A stretch of 64,000 nucleotides of DNA from Saprospiraceae bacterium (GCA_019187365.1 JABARE010000024.1:74067-138066), one strand, 5' to 3'; shown: positions 16,383-25,864, counted from the stretch's first letter. A program made the numbers and translations. Notes: generated by a model not told the origin, from the letters alone.

Positions 16383-17285
16383 TTACGTTTTGCGGTGAAT
16401 GGGGTGGAACTGCAATACTGTATCGCGGAGGTAATGTATGTCAAGGTGTGTGTAAATCTCCGTCGTGGTGATGCTCTCATGTCCCAGCATTTCCTGTACA
16501 GCGCGAAGATTAGCACCACCCTCTACCAGGTGGGTGGCAAAAGAATGGCGGAAAGTGTGTGGGCTGACCTCCTTATCCAATCCGGCAAGGGTCGCATAGT
16601 GTTTTACCATGTTGAAGATGCTTACGCGCGATAGCTTTTTACCAAACCGGTTGAGAAACAGTATGTCTTCGTGCCCCCTGACGGGAAGGTCCCGTCCGCT
16701 TTGCCGGTAGCATTCAATCTGGCGCAAAGCCTGCCCCCCAATGGGTACGAGCCTTTCCTTATTGCCTTTGCCTATGATGCGCACGTATCCATCCTCAGCA
16801 AAAACCTGGGAGCAGCGCAGTGAAATGAGTTCACTGACCCGAAGGCCACAAGCATAAAGGGTTTCGAGGATGGCTCGATCGCGATGACCATGCTTTTGAC
16901 TGAGGTCAACGGCGGCAAAGATCTGTTCGATTTCGTCGATGCGCAGCACGTCGGGAATGCTGCGCTTCAATTTGGGGCCTTCCAGTTGTGCCGCCGGATT
17001 GTCGGCAAGGGCATGCTCGAGCATCAGAAAACGGTAAAAAGCTTTGATGCCGGACAATATGCGAGCCTGGGAGCTCTCTTCAAACCCAAATGGCCGCAGC
17101 CATGCGAGGAAAGCTTCGATATCTCTTTGCGCAATGCAATCCGGTGCAATGCCATTTTTTTCCTGCAAAGCAAACGATTGCAGCTTCTCCACATCATGCA
17201 GGTAAGCTTCAATGGTGTTCGTCGACAAGCTGCGTTCCAATAACAGGTATTGCCGGAATCCACCGATGGCCCCGGTCCAGTCCAT
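16383..17285 (-). CDS. xerD: Tyrosine recombinase XerD
   Basis: Resolves chromosome dimers at dif, normally with XerC. From the ATG at 17285 (MDWTGAIGGF) the protein has 300 residues: a SAM-like N-terminal core-binding domain (about 1-95) and a catalytic domain with Arg149 (ACGLRVSELISL), His243 and Arg246 (HTFRHSFATHL), His269 (LGHES) and the nucleophile Tyr278. All catalytic residues are present. It is a host recombinase, not a mobile-element integrase: no attachment site or phage gene is near. It is divergent from kynU. Confidence 0.92.
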   Translation of the reverse strand: MDWTGAIGGFRQYLLLERSLSTNTIEAYLHDVEKLQSFALQEKNGIAPDCIAQRDIEAFLAWLRPFGFEESSQARILSGIKAFYRFLMLEHALADNPAAQLEGPKLKRSIPDVLRIDEIEQIFAAVDLSQKHGHRDRAILETLYACGLRVSELISLRCSQVFAEDGYVRIIGKGNKERLVPIGGQALRQIECYRQSGRDLPVRGHEDILFLNRFGKKLSRVSIFNMVKHYATLAGLDKEVSPHTFRHSFATHLVEGGANLRAVQEMLGHESITTTEIYTHLDIHYLRDTVLQFHPIHRKT

Positions 17286-17368
17286 TGCACAAAGATAATG
17301 TCGCTGTACAAGAAAGACCCCTCGATCAGGGGGCGTTAAGCTGCACATCGCCGGATTGAAAACGGCGT

Positions 17369-17376
17369 ATTTTTGC
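17369..17376 (+). promoter_or_regulatory. -7 element (TATTTTTG) immediately before kynU
   Basis: TATTTTTG fits TAnnTTTG and lies only five bases before the ATG at 17382. If used, the kynU mRNA would be leaderless or would start at the later Met at 17439. Confidence 0.4.
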
Positions 17377-17381
17377 CGGGT

Positions 17382-18677
17382 ATGGAAGTTAATTTAAAAA
17401 ACGGACAAAAGCGCCCGATCCGGGAGCGGGCGAGGGAAATGGATGCAAACGACCCACTTCGCTCATTTCGCGAAGAGTTCCTGATTCCTCAAACCCCGGG
17501 AGGGGAAGAGGCATTGTACTTCTGCGGCAATTCGCTGGGATTGCAATCGCAGGGCATTCGCGCTGCGATAGAACGCGAATTGAATGCCTGGCAACGCCAC
17601 GGCGTGTTGGGTCATCACCGTGCAGATCCCCCATGGTTCTCCTATCACGAACAACTCGCCGGGCCCATGGCCCAAATCATAGGTGCCCTCCCAACGGAAA
17701 CCGTCGTAATGAATACCCTGACGGTCAACCTCCACCTGATGCTGGTTTCGTTTTACCAGCCCGTTCCGGGTCGTCATAAAATTTTGGTGGAATACAGTTG
17801 TTTCCCATCCGATCGCTACGCCCTGGAATCTCAAATCCGCTTTCACGGTTACGACCCTGCTGATTCACTGGTCGTTTTGGAGCCAGCGCCTGGTAAGGTG
17901 CACATTTCGGAAGAGGACATAAGCGAAGCGTTCCGGCGGCATGGCAATGAAATCGCGCTCGTGCTGGTCGGCTCTGTCAATTATTACACCGGTCAGGCAT
18001 ACCCATTAAAACGAATGTGCGAGCTCGCCCGCAATTTCGGCTGCAACATCGGCTTTGACCTCGCTCACGGTGCAGGAAACCTGCTTTTGCATTTGCACGA
18101 CGACGGACCCGATTTTGCCGTTTGGTGCGGATACAAGTACCTCAACGGCGGACCAGGGACTTTAGCCGGTTGTTTTGTTCACGACCGGCACCGCGAAAAT
18201 TTTCAACTGCCGCGCTTTGCAGGATGGTGGGGACACGACAAAAAACGAAGGTTTCTCATGGAGCCCACCCTGGCACTGATCCCGGGGGCTGAAGGTTGGC
18301 AGCTGAGCAATCCGCCCATATTGCCCATGGCCTGCCTGCTGGAATCGCTCCGGTTGATATGCCAGGCAGGAATGCCACTCATCCGCGCCAAAAACATTGC
18401 GCTGGGTAATCTGCTCATCGAAGGGCTGACCAGTCTTGGCGACGAGCGAATCGAAATACTCACACCCACCCGTGAAGATGAACGTGGCGCACAACTGTCT
18501 ATCCGGGTCTCAGGACTGGGAAGAAAAGTCTTCGACGGATTGAGCCTCAGAGGCGTTGTGGCAGACTGGCGGGAACCCGACGTCATCCGTCTTGCTCCCG
18601 TTGCCCTTTACAACCGCTTTGAAGACATTGCCCGCCTTGTGGAAATCATTCAGGAACTTCTTCATGAAAACAGATAG
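17382..18677 (+). CDS. kynU: Kynureninase
   Basis: PLP enzyme that cleaves kynurenine or 3-hydroxykynurenine to anthranilate or 3-hydroxyanthranilate plus alanine. 431 residues from 17382. Landmarks are DANDPLRSFREEFLIP, YFCGNSLGLQ, GFDLAHGAGN, and the PLP lysine Lys252 in GYKYLNGGPGTLAG. The start at 17382 leaves the same length of N-terminus that homologues have before the DPLR motif; a Met at 17439 is possible. It overlaps the kynurenine monooxygenase start by 14 bases, so the two are translationally coupled. Confidence 0.95.
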   Translation: MEVNLKNGQKRPIRERAREMDANDPLRSFREEFLIPQTPGGEEALYFCGNSLGLQSQGIRAAIERELNAWQRHGVLGHHRADPPWFSYHEQLAGPMAQIIGALPTETVVMNTLTVNLHLMLVSFYQPVPGRHKILVEYSCFPSDRYALESQIRFHGYDPADSLVVLEPAPGKVHISEEDISEAFRRHGNEIALVLVGSVNYYTGQAYPLKRMCELARNFGCNIGFDLAHGAGNLLLHLHDDGPDFAVWCGYKYLNGGPGTLAGCFVHDRHRENFQLPRFAGWWGHDKKRRFLMEPTLALIPGAEGWQLSNPPILPMACLLESLRLICQAGMPLIRAKNIALGNLLIEGLTSLGDERIEILTPTREDERGAQLSIRVSGLGRKVFDGLSLRGVVADWREPDVIRLAPVALYNRFEDIARLVEIIQELLHENR

Positions 18678-20034
18678 CAAAAAAATTGTCGTTGCGGGCG
18701 GAGGGCTGGTAGGCTGCCTGATTGCACTGCGCCTGCTGCAAAGGGGCTTTGATGTTTCGGTATTTGAGCAGCGCGAAGATATGCGCCAAACACCCATGCG
18801 GGCGGGTCGATCGATCAATCTTGCACTGTCGCCTCGGGGCATCCGGGCGCTGGCCCTGTGTGGACTCGATGAAAAATTGTTATCGCAGGCAATTGCCATG
18901 AAGGGGCGGCTGGTGCACTCCGTGGAGGGAAGCGTTCAGTTTCAGGCTTACAGCGTGCGGCCCGGAGACTGCATCCATTCCATTTCCAGAGGGACCTTGA
19001 ATTGCTCCTTACTCGACGCCATCGATGCGCTGAAACCGGGTGCACTGCACTTCAACCAACGCCTTACTCGCATTGAAGAAGATGGCGCCAGGGTGATATT
19101 TGAAAATGCCCAGGGCCAACCAACGGAGCTTTGCGATTCCATCCTGATCGCGTCAGACGGTGCGGGTTCTGCTGCCAGAAAATGGATGCTGTCCCGCACG
19201 CCGGGTTTCCATTTCAGCTACAGTCAGCATTTCCAGGATTACGGCTACAAAGAACTTACCATTGGACCCCGCCCGGATGGAGGGTTTGCATTGCAAGGGG
19301 ATGTTCTGCACATCTGGCCCCGCGGACATTTTATGATGATCGCCCTTCCCAACCCGGACAAAAGTTTTACGGCAACACTTTTTCTTCCTTACCAGGGAAA
19401 GGAGGGTTTTAATGAACTAAATACTAACGAACGTTTGTTAGCATTCTTGAGTGACCATTTCCCGGATGCAACAGGATTGATAGAAAATCCTGAAGCGGAA
19501 TTTTTCAACAATCCAACGGGATACCTCTACACTGTAAAGTGCAAGCCCTGGCATTACGGCGAACGCATTTTGCTCATCGGAGATGCCGCGCATGCCATCA
19601 TTCCCTTTTATGGTCAGGGTATGAACTGCGGCTTCGAAGATGTTGGCATATTGGATAAACTACTCGACCAGTTTGGCGACTGGCATTCCCTTTTCGCATC
19701 GTTCTCCTCCATCAGAAAGCCGAACGGCGATGCCATTGCGGACCTCGCGGAAGACAACTTTCTGGAAATGCGCGACAAGGTGGCTGATCCCGTGTTTCAG
19801 GAAAAACGCAAACTGGAGCTTCGGCTGGAGCAAGCCTTCCCCGAGTATTATTCCAAATACTCTATGGTGACTTTCAGGCCCGATCTCAGCTATTACACCG
19901 CCATGGTTCGTGGAAGGCAACAGGATGCCTTTTTGATGGACGTCTGCAAAACGGGGCCGATCCCGGAAACCGATGCCCAGCTGCAGGAACTTTATCGCAA
20001 ATTACAGGAAATGATCAAGCGTACCGGCGAGTGA
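18664..20034 (+). CDS. kmo: Kynurenine 3-monooxygenase
   Basis: FAD/NADPH aromatic hydroxylase converting kynurenine to 3-hydroxykynurenine. 456 residues from the ATG at 18664. Visible are the Rossmann motif IVVAGGGLVGCLIALRLLQR (residues about 8-27), the GRSINLALSPRGIRAL substrate region and the second FAD motif LLIGDAAHAIIPFYGQGMNC followed by GFED. The C-terminus lacks the mitochondrial-type membrane anchor, so it is soluble. With KynU it supplies 3-hydroxyanthranilate for de novo NAD; the remaining pathway genes are not in this window. A palindrome of the recurrent ACTAACGAACGTTCGTTAGT type lies inside the gene at 19423-19442. Confidence 0.95.
   Translation: MKTDSKKIVVAGGGLVGCLIALRLLQRGFDVSVFEQREDMRQTPMRAGRSINLALSPRGIRALALCGLDEKLLSQAIAMKGRLVHSVEGSVQFQAYSVRPGDCIHSISRGTLNCSLLDAIDALKPGALHFNQRLTRIEEDGARVIFENAQGQPTELCDSILIASDGAGSAARKWMLSRTPGFHFSYSQHFQDYGYKELTIGPRPDGGFALQGDVLHIWPRGHFMMIALPNPDKSFTATLFLPYQGKEGFNELNTNERLLAFLSDHFPDATGLIENPEAEFFNNPTGYLYTVKCKPWHYGERILLIGDAAHAIIPFYGQGMNCGFEDVGILDKLLDQFGDWHSLFASFSSIRKPNGDAIADLAEDNFLEMRDKVADPVFQEKRKLELRLEQAFPEYYSKYSMVTFRPDLSYYTAMVRGRQQDAFLMDVCKTGPIPETDAQLQELYRKLQEMIKRTGE
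19423..19442. repeat. Recurrent 20-bp palindrome, copy in kmo
   Basis: ACTAACGAACGTTTGTTAGC differs from the symmetrical consensus ACTAACGAACGTTCGTTAGT at two positions. It lies within the kmo coding frame. Confidence 0.7.
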
Positions 20035-20064
20035 CCCCCGCAAATAAACTGAAAGCTGTCCGCT

Positions 20065-20769
20065 TCAATCCTGACGTGCAAATACCTTGCGCAACAGGTC
20101 GCTCGTACGGGCAGAAACGTTGCTTCGGATGTTGAGTTCCTCTTCCGCAATTTTGAGGAACAGTCCGTCGAGTGCCTTTCTCGTCACATAATCCGACATA
20201 TCCGGGTTGGCCTTTTTCACAAAAGGAATCTGATTGTATTGATTCACTGCAGCACTCCATACCTGCACGGCCCCGACCTTTTCCATCGACTCGCCGATGA
20301 CGGGCTGGAAGGCATCGTACAGCGCCTGGGTCGTTGTCTCTTTCAGGTAAAGGGTGGCAGCATCATCGCTTCCCTTGAGGATGTTCCAGGCATCCTGGAT
20401 CGTCATTTGCCGGATGGCATCGACAAAAATGGGTTTTGCGCGGATGGCAGCATCCTCAGCAGCCCTGTTTATTTTTTCTGAAACCTCGTCCTCGACCGCA
20501 CTAAATCCAGGTATGACCCTCAACTTATTGCACACCTGCCGGGCATCTTCGGGCAAAGCAATCTTATAGATGCTTTTAAAATAGCCGTCGCGCTGGTGCA
20601 ACAACTCGGATCCCTGAACGGCACCTTTTGTGAGTGCTTCGCGCAAGCCAGTGGCAACATCCTCCGTGCTGACTTCCAGGGTTTTAACTTTCTTAAGGAG
20701 TTTATCAAACTGGGCGTTGCATGCGCTGAAGCTCAACAAACTGACCAGGGCAAAGAAGGCGATTTTCAT
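20065..20769 (-). CDS. DUF4197 family exported protein
   Basis: 234 residues. A signal peptide with a lipobox-like SFSACNA at residues 14-20 makes it a probable lipoprotein or periplasmic protein. The body is almost entirely helical: LSTEDVATGLREALTKGAVQ-like start, the EDARQVCNKLRVIPGFSAVE segment, and the C-terminal KKANPDMSDYVTRKALDGLF, all as in the DUF4197 family, for which no biochemical role is known. It stands alone between convergent kmo and divergent kup. Confidence 0.88.
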   Translation of the reverse strand: MKIAFFALVSLLSFSACNAQFDKLLKKVKTLEVSTEDVATGLREALTKGAVQGSELLHQRDGYFKSIYKIALPEDARQVCNKLRVIPGFSAVEDEVSEKINRAAEDAAIRAKPIFVDAIRQMTIQDAWNILKGSDDAATLYLKETTTQALYDAFQPVIGESMEKVGAVQVWSAAVNQYNQIPFVKKANPDMSDYVTRKALDGLFLKIAEEELNIRSNVSARTSDLLRKVFARQD

Positions 20770-20950
20770 CTTTTTTTAAACTTTAAACAGCAAATGTCGC
20801 ATTTCAGTACCTTGCACCTGGTTAAATCTTTGTGAAAAGCCTTGGAGCTCCCGGCAAAATATCAGCCCTCCATTTCCAGCAAAAACCCGGCCTACAGCGT
20901 CCAGAGCGCATTATTTTTACCCCTTCATTTCTAACGAGCCCAATACCCGA

Positions 20951-22897
20951 ATGGCTGCTGCATCAAACCATCATCACAAGCTAAGCTTTGCGGGCTTGCT
21001 GATCACCCTTGGAATCATCTTTGGCGACATAGGCACATCACCCCTGTACGTGATGCAGGCCATCACCAAGGGAAAGACCATATCTCCCGAACTCGTGCTC
21101 GGGGGCGTTTCCTGCGTTCTGTGGACGCTCATCATTCTGACCACGGTGAAGTACGTATTCCTCGCGCTCAACGCCGACAACAACGGGGAAGGCGGGATTT
21201 TTGCACTGTACGCCAAGGTCCGCCGGTACAATACAAAATGGGTCATCTATCCGGCCATCATCGGCTGTGCCACCCTCATCGCCGACGGTTTTATCACCCC
21301 GCCCATTTCCATTTCCGCTGCGGTTGAAGGTCTTACCATCCTTTTTCCGGGTATCCGGACGGTTCCCATCGTCATCGGCATCATCATCGGCATTTTCACC
21401 TTTCAACAGGCCGGAACCCAATTGGTGGGCAAAACATTCGGACCCATCATGTTCGTGTGGTTCAGCATGCTTGGCACCCTCGGCACCATTCACATCCTGG
21501 ATCATCCAGAAGTACTGGCGGCATTCAATCCTTACTACGCCATCAAGCTGCTGATGAATTACCCGCAAGGATTCTGGTTGCTCGGAGCCGTCTTTCTTTG
21601 TACCACGGGAGCCGAAGCGCTGTACTCCGACCTGGGCCATTGTGGCAAACAAAACATCAGAGTGAGCTGGACCTTTGTGCTGACCTGTCTGCTGCTCAAT
21701 TATTTCGGCCAGGCGGCATGGCTGCTCGACCACCTCAACGGACAATCCATACCATCCAATCTCAGGATCTTTTACGAACTCATGCCCGAATGGTTCCTGC
21801 CCTTTGGGATCGGCATTGCTACAGCTGCCACCATCATCGCCAGCCAGGCCCTCATCAGCGGTGTGTTCACCCTGGTCAACGAAGCCATGAAGTTGCACCT
21901 GTGGTTCCGCATGCGCGTCAATTATCCTTCCAAGTTCATGGGACAGATCTACATTCCCTCCATCAACTGGTTCCTGATGTTGGGGTGCATTGCCGTCCAA
22001 CTGATTTTCCAGACTTCAGAAAAGATGGAAGCTGCCTACGGACTTGCCATTACCATCGACATGCTGATGACAACCCTTCTGCTCAGCTATTATTATAAAA
22101 TCCGTTCGCACAAGACCTGGCTCGGACTGTCATTGCTGATCTTTTACCTCTGTTTTGAAACGGTATTCCTGATCTCCAATTTCGATAAACTGCTGCACGG
22201 CGGATGGTTTACCCTCCTCCTCACCATCGTATTTGCAACGGTGGTTTTCGTACACCACAACGCGCAAAAGATCCGCAACAAGCACACGCGATTTGTTCCA
22301 CTGGATGATTACGTTCCGGTCCTAAAAGACATCATTGCCGATGAAACGATCACCAAGGAGTCGAGCCATCTCGTTTACCTCAGCATGTCGGAAAGCAGGA
22401 AAACCATCGATTCGAACATCATGTATTCGATCCTTCGCAAGCGACCAAAGCGAGCAGACACGTATTGGTTTGTCCATGTGCACATTCTGGATCAGCCCTA
22501 CACAAAGAGTTTTCATGTTGACACCATAGTCCCCAACCGCATTTTTTTCGTTCAGTTGAAATTTGGATTTAAAGTGCAGCACCGCGTCAACGCCATGTTT
22601 CACGAAATCGTCGACCAGATGGTCGCCAGCGGAGAAATCGACATCCGCAGCCCTTATCCCTCCATTCGCAAACACAATATGGAGGCGGATTTCAAATTCA
22701 TTTTGTTGCACACGCGGGTTTCCGCGGATACCGAGCTAACGGGTTTTGAACAATGGGTTGTTCGTACTTACCGAATGTTTAAAAAATTCAGTCTTCCCGC
22801 CGTCGAAGATTTTGGATTGGAGATGTCAAATGTCGACGAGGAGATTGTGCCCATTCTCGTTGGCCCCAAAGCGGAAATGAACCTCCAGCGGGAATAA
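20951..22897 (+). CDS. kup: Kup-type potassium uptake protein
   Basis: 648 residues, typical of proton-coupled K+ uptake permeases of the KUP/HAK/KT family. The first helix carries LGIIFGDIGTSPLYVMQAI, the second LWTLIILTTVKYVFLAL followed by NNGEGGIFALYA, then about ten further membrane segments to residue 440. The remaining 200 residues form the soluble C-terminal domain. The start is at MAAASNHHHK. It stands as a single gene. Confidence 0.95.
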   Translation: MAAASNHHHKLSFAGLLITLGIIFGDIGTSPLYVMQAITKGKTISPELVLGGVSCVLWTLIILTTVKYVFLALNADNNGEGGIFALYAKVRRYNTKWVIYPAIIGCATLIADGFITPPISISAAVEGLTILFPGIRTVPIVIGIIIGIFTFQQAGTQLVGKTFGPIMFVWFSMLGTLGTIHILDHPEVLAAFNPYYAIKLLMNYPQGFWLLGAVFLCTTGAEALYSDLGHCGKQNIRVSWTFVLTCLLLNYFGQAAWLLDHLNGQSIPSNLRIFYELMPEWFLPFGIGIATAATIIASQALISGVFTLVNEAMKLHLWFRMRVNYPSKFMGQIYIPSINWFLMLGCIAVQLIFQTSEKMEAAYGLAITIDMLMTTLLLSYYYKIRSHKTWLGLSLLIFYLCFETVFLISNFDKLLHGGWFTLLLTIVFATVVFVHHNAQKIRNKHTRFVPLDDYVPVLKDIIADETITKESSHLVYLSMSESRKTIDSNIMYSILRKRPKRADTYWFVHVHILDQPYTKSFHVDTIVPNRIFFVQLKFGFKVQHRVNAMFHEIVDQMVASGEIDIRSPYPSIRKHNMEADFKFILLHTRVSADTELTGFEQWVVRTYRMFKKFSLPAVEDFGLEMSNVDEEIVPILVGPKAEMNLQRE

Positions 22898-22970
22898 GGA
22901 CCTGAACCTGCATTAACATGTGATGCCTTTGCCATCCTCCACTCTGTCAAATTGTGGGGCAACGGGCAGG

Positions 22971-23507
22971 CTAAAACTTATTTTTCCACATCATACTCTC
23001 CACGGGAAGACCGGTGCGCTGGTTGTATTTTGCACCCGGCTTGGTGTGGTAGTAATTTTCAACCTCGCCGTCAATGGCGAAGTAGATGAGTTGCCCGATG
23101 GGCATTCCTGCATAGATGCGCACGGGTTGCACACAACTGATCTCGAGAGTCCAGGAATTGCAAAAACCGACATCGCCTTTTCCGGCAGTTGCGTGAATGT
23201 CTATTCCCAGCCGGCCCACACTCGACTTTCCCTCCAGAAAAGGTACCGCGCGGTGCGTTTCCGTGTACTCTGCGGTAACGCCGAGGTAAAGGGTTCCGGG
23301 CTGCAATACAAATCCCTCCTCCGGAATTTCAAAATGGGAAATGGTGTTGTGCAGACGGGCGTCCAGGTGATGTTGGTCGTACACAGCCAGCGACCGGCCG
23401 AGATGTACGTCATAGGAATTTGTGCCGAGATGCTCGCGCGAGTAAGGTTCGATCACAATGTGGCCAGCCGCTATGGCCTCCAGTATTTTTTTATCGCTCA
23501 GTATCAT
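22971..23507 (-). CDS. dcd: dCTP deaminase
   Basis: Deaminates dCTP to dUTP for thymidylate synthesis. From MILSDKKILEAI (23507) it has 178 residues and shows NSYDVHLG, the active-site block FLEGKSSVGRLGIDIHATAG and the following DVGF, and the C-terminal trimer tail YHTKPGAKYNQRTGLP. The frame is open upstream to 23873, but that part lies antiparallel to nothing and inside the WD40 gene in another frame, so it is not used. The start overlaps the WD40 gene end by 17 bases. Confidence 0.94.
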   Translation of the reverse strand: MILSDKKILEAIAAGHIVIEPYSREHLGTNSYDVHLGRSLAVYDQHHLDARLHNTISHFEIPEEGFVLQPGTLYLGVTAEYTETHRAVPFLEGKSSVGRLGIDIHATAGKGDVGFCNSWTLEISCVQPVRIYAGMPIGQLIYFAIDGEVENYYHTKPGAKYNQRTGLPVESMMWKNKF

Positions 23508-24414
23508 GTTTCTGTTTAAAATTCCAGACGAGCACCTGTCGGTCGTCGCCGGCGGTAAAGAGCCGGCGTCGATCTTCGTCCCACCACAGTGCATTGACGG
23601 AATGGTTGTGCGCGACAAAATTAGGTTGTGAAATTTCCCCTGCCAAACGGAAATCATTCCGATCCCAAAGTCGCACCGTCCGGTCGCGGCTGGCGGTAGC
23701 GACCCAGGGGGTTCCACGAAGGTCGCTGATCGCATGGATGCAGAACCTGTGAGCGGGAATGCGCACTCCGTCTGAGTCAAATCCCCGGGAAACCACCAAT
23801 TGCGCGTCGAGGCCGCCGCTGACGATCCTGCCGCTTGCAGGGTCAGGCAAAATGCAAAAGATCGTGCTTGCATGGCGACCTTCGAGTCGCTCCGGCTTTC
23901 CTGCCGGCCACTCCATGCGCATCAGGGCACCGGTATGATCTCCGAGCAACAGAACCCCTTGCTGCTCACAATATGCTGCAGCCCTCAACCGGTGTTGTGT
24001 GCACTGCAGCAATTGCAAGGCATTGCCGGTGGCGGGATCCCATACGCTCAGCAATCCATCAGATCCGGCGGCTACCAGGCTACCTCCAATTTCAAGCAGG
24101 CTAAAAGCTGCCTTTCTATGCACGCGCATTTTGCGGGCCGGGACAGGCTCTCCCGGGCGCAGAAACAGCAGATCGCCCGACATCGTTGCAGCGGCAATGA
24201 GCTCATGTTGTGGCACGACCCTCATCGCAAAAATGCGCTCACCCGTTTCAGCCACGACCTTGGCATCTTCCGATTTCTCCGGCCTCCAGCAACAGATGCG
24301 GCCGTCGCCCCCTGCACTCAGAAGGGTACCCGGTTCTAAGCCTGGTGACATGCAGTACACAGCGCCTGTATGGCCGGTCAGTTTGCGATAAAGAGCAAAT
24401 TGTCCGGGGTCCAT
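23491..24414 (-). CDS. WD40-repeat beta-propeller protein
   Basis: 307 residues, with no signal peptide, so cytosolic. Seven or so WD40-type blades can be followed, with GH...W-D type ends: LTGHTGAVYC...ICCWRPE, AAGSDGLLSVWDPATG, ATASRDRTVRLWDRNDF and the last SVNALWWDEDRRRLFTAGDD followed by RQVLVWNF. Such proteins are scaffolds; the partner is unknown. It is the first gene of a two-gene unit with dcd. A palindrome of the recurrent family (24456-24473) lies in its upstream region. Confidence 0.88.
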   Translation of the reverse strand: MDPGQFALYRKLTGHTGAVYCMSPGLEPGTLLSAGGDGRICCWRPEKSEDAKVVAETGERIFAMRVVPQHELIAAATMSGDLLFLRPGEPVPARKMRVHRKAAFSLLEIGGSLVAAGSDGLLSVWDPATGNALQLLQCTQHRLRAAAYCEQQGVLLLGDHTGALMRMEWPAGKPERLEGRHASTIFCILPDPASGRIVSGGLDAQLVVSRGFDSDGVRIPAHRFCIHAISDLRGTPWVATASRDRTVRLWDRNDFRLAGEISQPNFVAHNHSVNALWWDEDRRRLFTAGDDRQVLVWNFKQKHDTER

Positions 24415-24455
24415 GATCCTTTTATAAATATTTGTAAAATTCGCTTCACCGATAT

Positions 24456-24473
24456 ACTAACGAACGTTCGTTC
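24456..24473. repeat. Recurrent palindrome, copy between the WD40 and nitroreductase genes
   Basis: ACTAACGAACGTTCGTTC contains the perfect 14-bp palindrome AACGAACGTTCGTT (24459-24472) and lies in the 57-base gap upstream of the WD40 gene, touching the last codons of the nitroreductase gene. Confidence 0.8.
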
Positions 24474-25137
24474 ACTCATAGAAAATGGCCATTTCTCCAA
24501 AGGGTTTGCGGCGTATGGCTGGAACGCGGACGTCGTCGGCGGGGTAACCGACCGGGATCAGCAGAAACGGTTTCTCATTTTGTGGCCGCCCGAGGATTTC
24601 CTGCAAAAAGTTCATCGGGCTAGGGGTATGTGTCAGGCAGGCCAGTCCGGCATGGTGAATGGCTGCAACGAGCAGCCCACATGCTATTCCCACGGATTCC
24701 TGCACGTAGTAGTTCTTTTTCTGCTCTCCGTCGGCAACCGAATGGCTTTGACGAAAAACGGCAATCAGCCAGGGTGCCGTTTCCAGAAAGGGCTTGTGCC
24801 AATCTGTACCGAGTGGTTCAAGGTCGCGCAACCATTCGCCCGACATCCTCCCGTGGTAGTTTTCGTACTCCTCCTGTTCCGCCGCTTCTCTTATGCGGCG
24901 CCGCAAGTCCTTTTTTCCAACCAGGCAGAAAGTCCACGGCTGCTTGTTTGCTCCGGATGGAGCCGAGCAGGCCGTTCGCACTACGAATTCGATGAGTTCA
25001 CGGGGCACCGGTCGCGAAGAAAAGTCCCTAACCGATCTGCGTGCATCCATGAGCTGGTAAAAGTGTTCGGCACGCAGCAGCATTTTATCCGGTGCGAAGC
25101 GGACGGCGTCGTAAGGAATGTAAGAAGGCGTATCCAT
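24472..25137 (-). CDS. Nitroreductase-family flavoprotein
   Basis: 221 residues. The FMN-binding start RRSVRDFSSRPVPRELIEF, the following VRTACSAPSGANKQPWTFCL and the central VQESVGIACGLLVAAIHHAG with LPFLLIPVGYPADD-like end place it in the nitroreductase superfamily, closest to the subgroup with BluB and iodotyrosine deiodinase-like proteins (SAPSGANKQPW). The substrate cannot be inferred. It probably acts in the cytosol as a homodimer. It is preceded by an SDR gene on the same strand with a 25-base gap. Confidence 0.88.
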   Translation of the reverse strand: MDTPSYIPYDAVRFAPDKMLLRAEHFYQLMDARRSVRDFSSRPVPRELIEFVVRTACSAPSGANKQPWTFCLVGKKDLRRRIREAAEQEEYENYHGRMSGEWLRDLEPLGTDWHKPFLETAPWLIAVFRQSHSVADGEQKKNYYVQESVGIACGLLVAAIHHAGLACLTHTPSPMNFLQEILGRPQNEKPFLLIPVGYPADDVRVPAIRRKPFGEMAIFYE

Positions 25138-25162
25138 CTATGCAGTTTTTGAATTTTGGCAC

Positions 25163-25864
25163 TTAGAGGTCTCCGGCCTGTGGGCGCATAATGATCTCCT
25201 CAACAACGGCCGATGGCCCCATGTCGAGGGCACATCCAATCGCACGCGCAACATCAGCCGCTTCCATCAGGCGCTCTTTTGGCAAATCCACCCCTTTCCA
25301 GGAGTCCGACCAGGTTGCTCCGGGAAGTACCGCGGTGACTTTGATGCCACTGTTCTTCAACTCTTCGCGAAGGCATTTTGAAAAGCCGAACAGGGCAAAC
25401 TTGCTGATGCAGTATGAGCTGCCGCCCGGGTAAGCTTCCAGGCTGGCCACCGAACACATATTAAAGATGTGCCCGCGCTTGTGCTTTAGCATTTGCGGCA
25501 AAATCGCCCTGGTAAGATGATAGGCACTTTCAAAATTGATGCGCATCATTCCTTCCATATTGCCCAGCTCTTCGTCCACAATGTTTCCGGGCAGAAAGCG
25601 CCCCGCGTTGTTGATCAATGCGTACAGAGAACCCATAGACTGGAGTACCGCCTCTGCAAGCGCATCGATCTGTCGCCGATCCTCGAGGTCACAGGCATAG
25701 CAATATACCTTTTTGCAGGAAGGGATCTCGAGTAATTCCGAACGGAGGGCCTCAAGTTCCTGGGAGGATCGCGCCGTAATGAAAAGGGAGTAGCCTTTTG
25801 AGGCAAGTTCAAACGCAACGGCTCTTCCAATGCCTTTGCTGGCCCCGGTGATGAGTGCATTCAT
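25163..25864 (-). CDS. Short-chain dehydrogenase/reductase (SDR)
   Basis: 233 residues. The classical SDR elements are complete: the cofactor motif TGASKGIGRAVAFELA (residues 6-21), NNAG near residue 89, the catalytic Ser in SVASLEAYPG and Tyr-Lys in SSYCISK. It should be an NAD(P)(H)-dependent oxidoreductase of unknown substrate. It is the first gene of an SDR-nitroreductase pair. Confidence 0.9.
   Translation of the reverse strand: MNALITGASKGIGRAVAFELASKGYSLFITARSSQELEALRSELLEIPSCKKVYCYACDLEDRRQIDALAEAVLQSMGSLYALINNAGRFLPGNIVDEELGNMEGMMRINFESAYHLTRAILPQMLKHKRGHIFNMCSVASLEAYPGGSSYCISKFALFGFSKCLREELKNSGIKVTAVLPGATWSDSWKGVDLPKERLMEAADVARAIGCALDMGPSAVVEEIIMRPQAGDL

Noticed and set aside
16383..17285. 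Tyrosine recombinase as a sign of an integrated element
   Set aside because: The protein is a full-length XerD with housekeeping neighbours; no attachment sites or mobile-element genes are near.
21038..22000. Long minus-strand open frame inside kup
   Set aside because: It is a shadow of kup; the plus frame has all the membrane segments and family motifs, while the minus product is His/Asp/Gly-rich without motifs.
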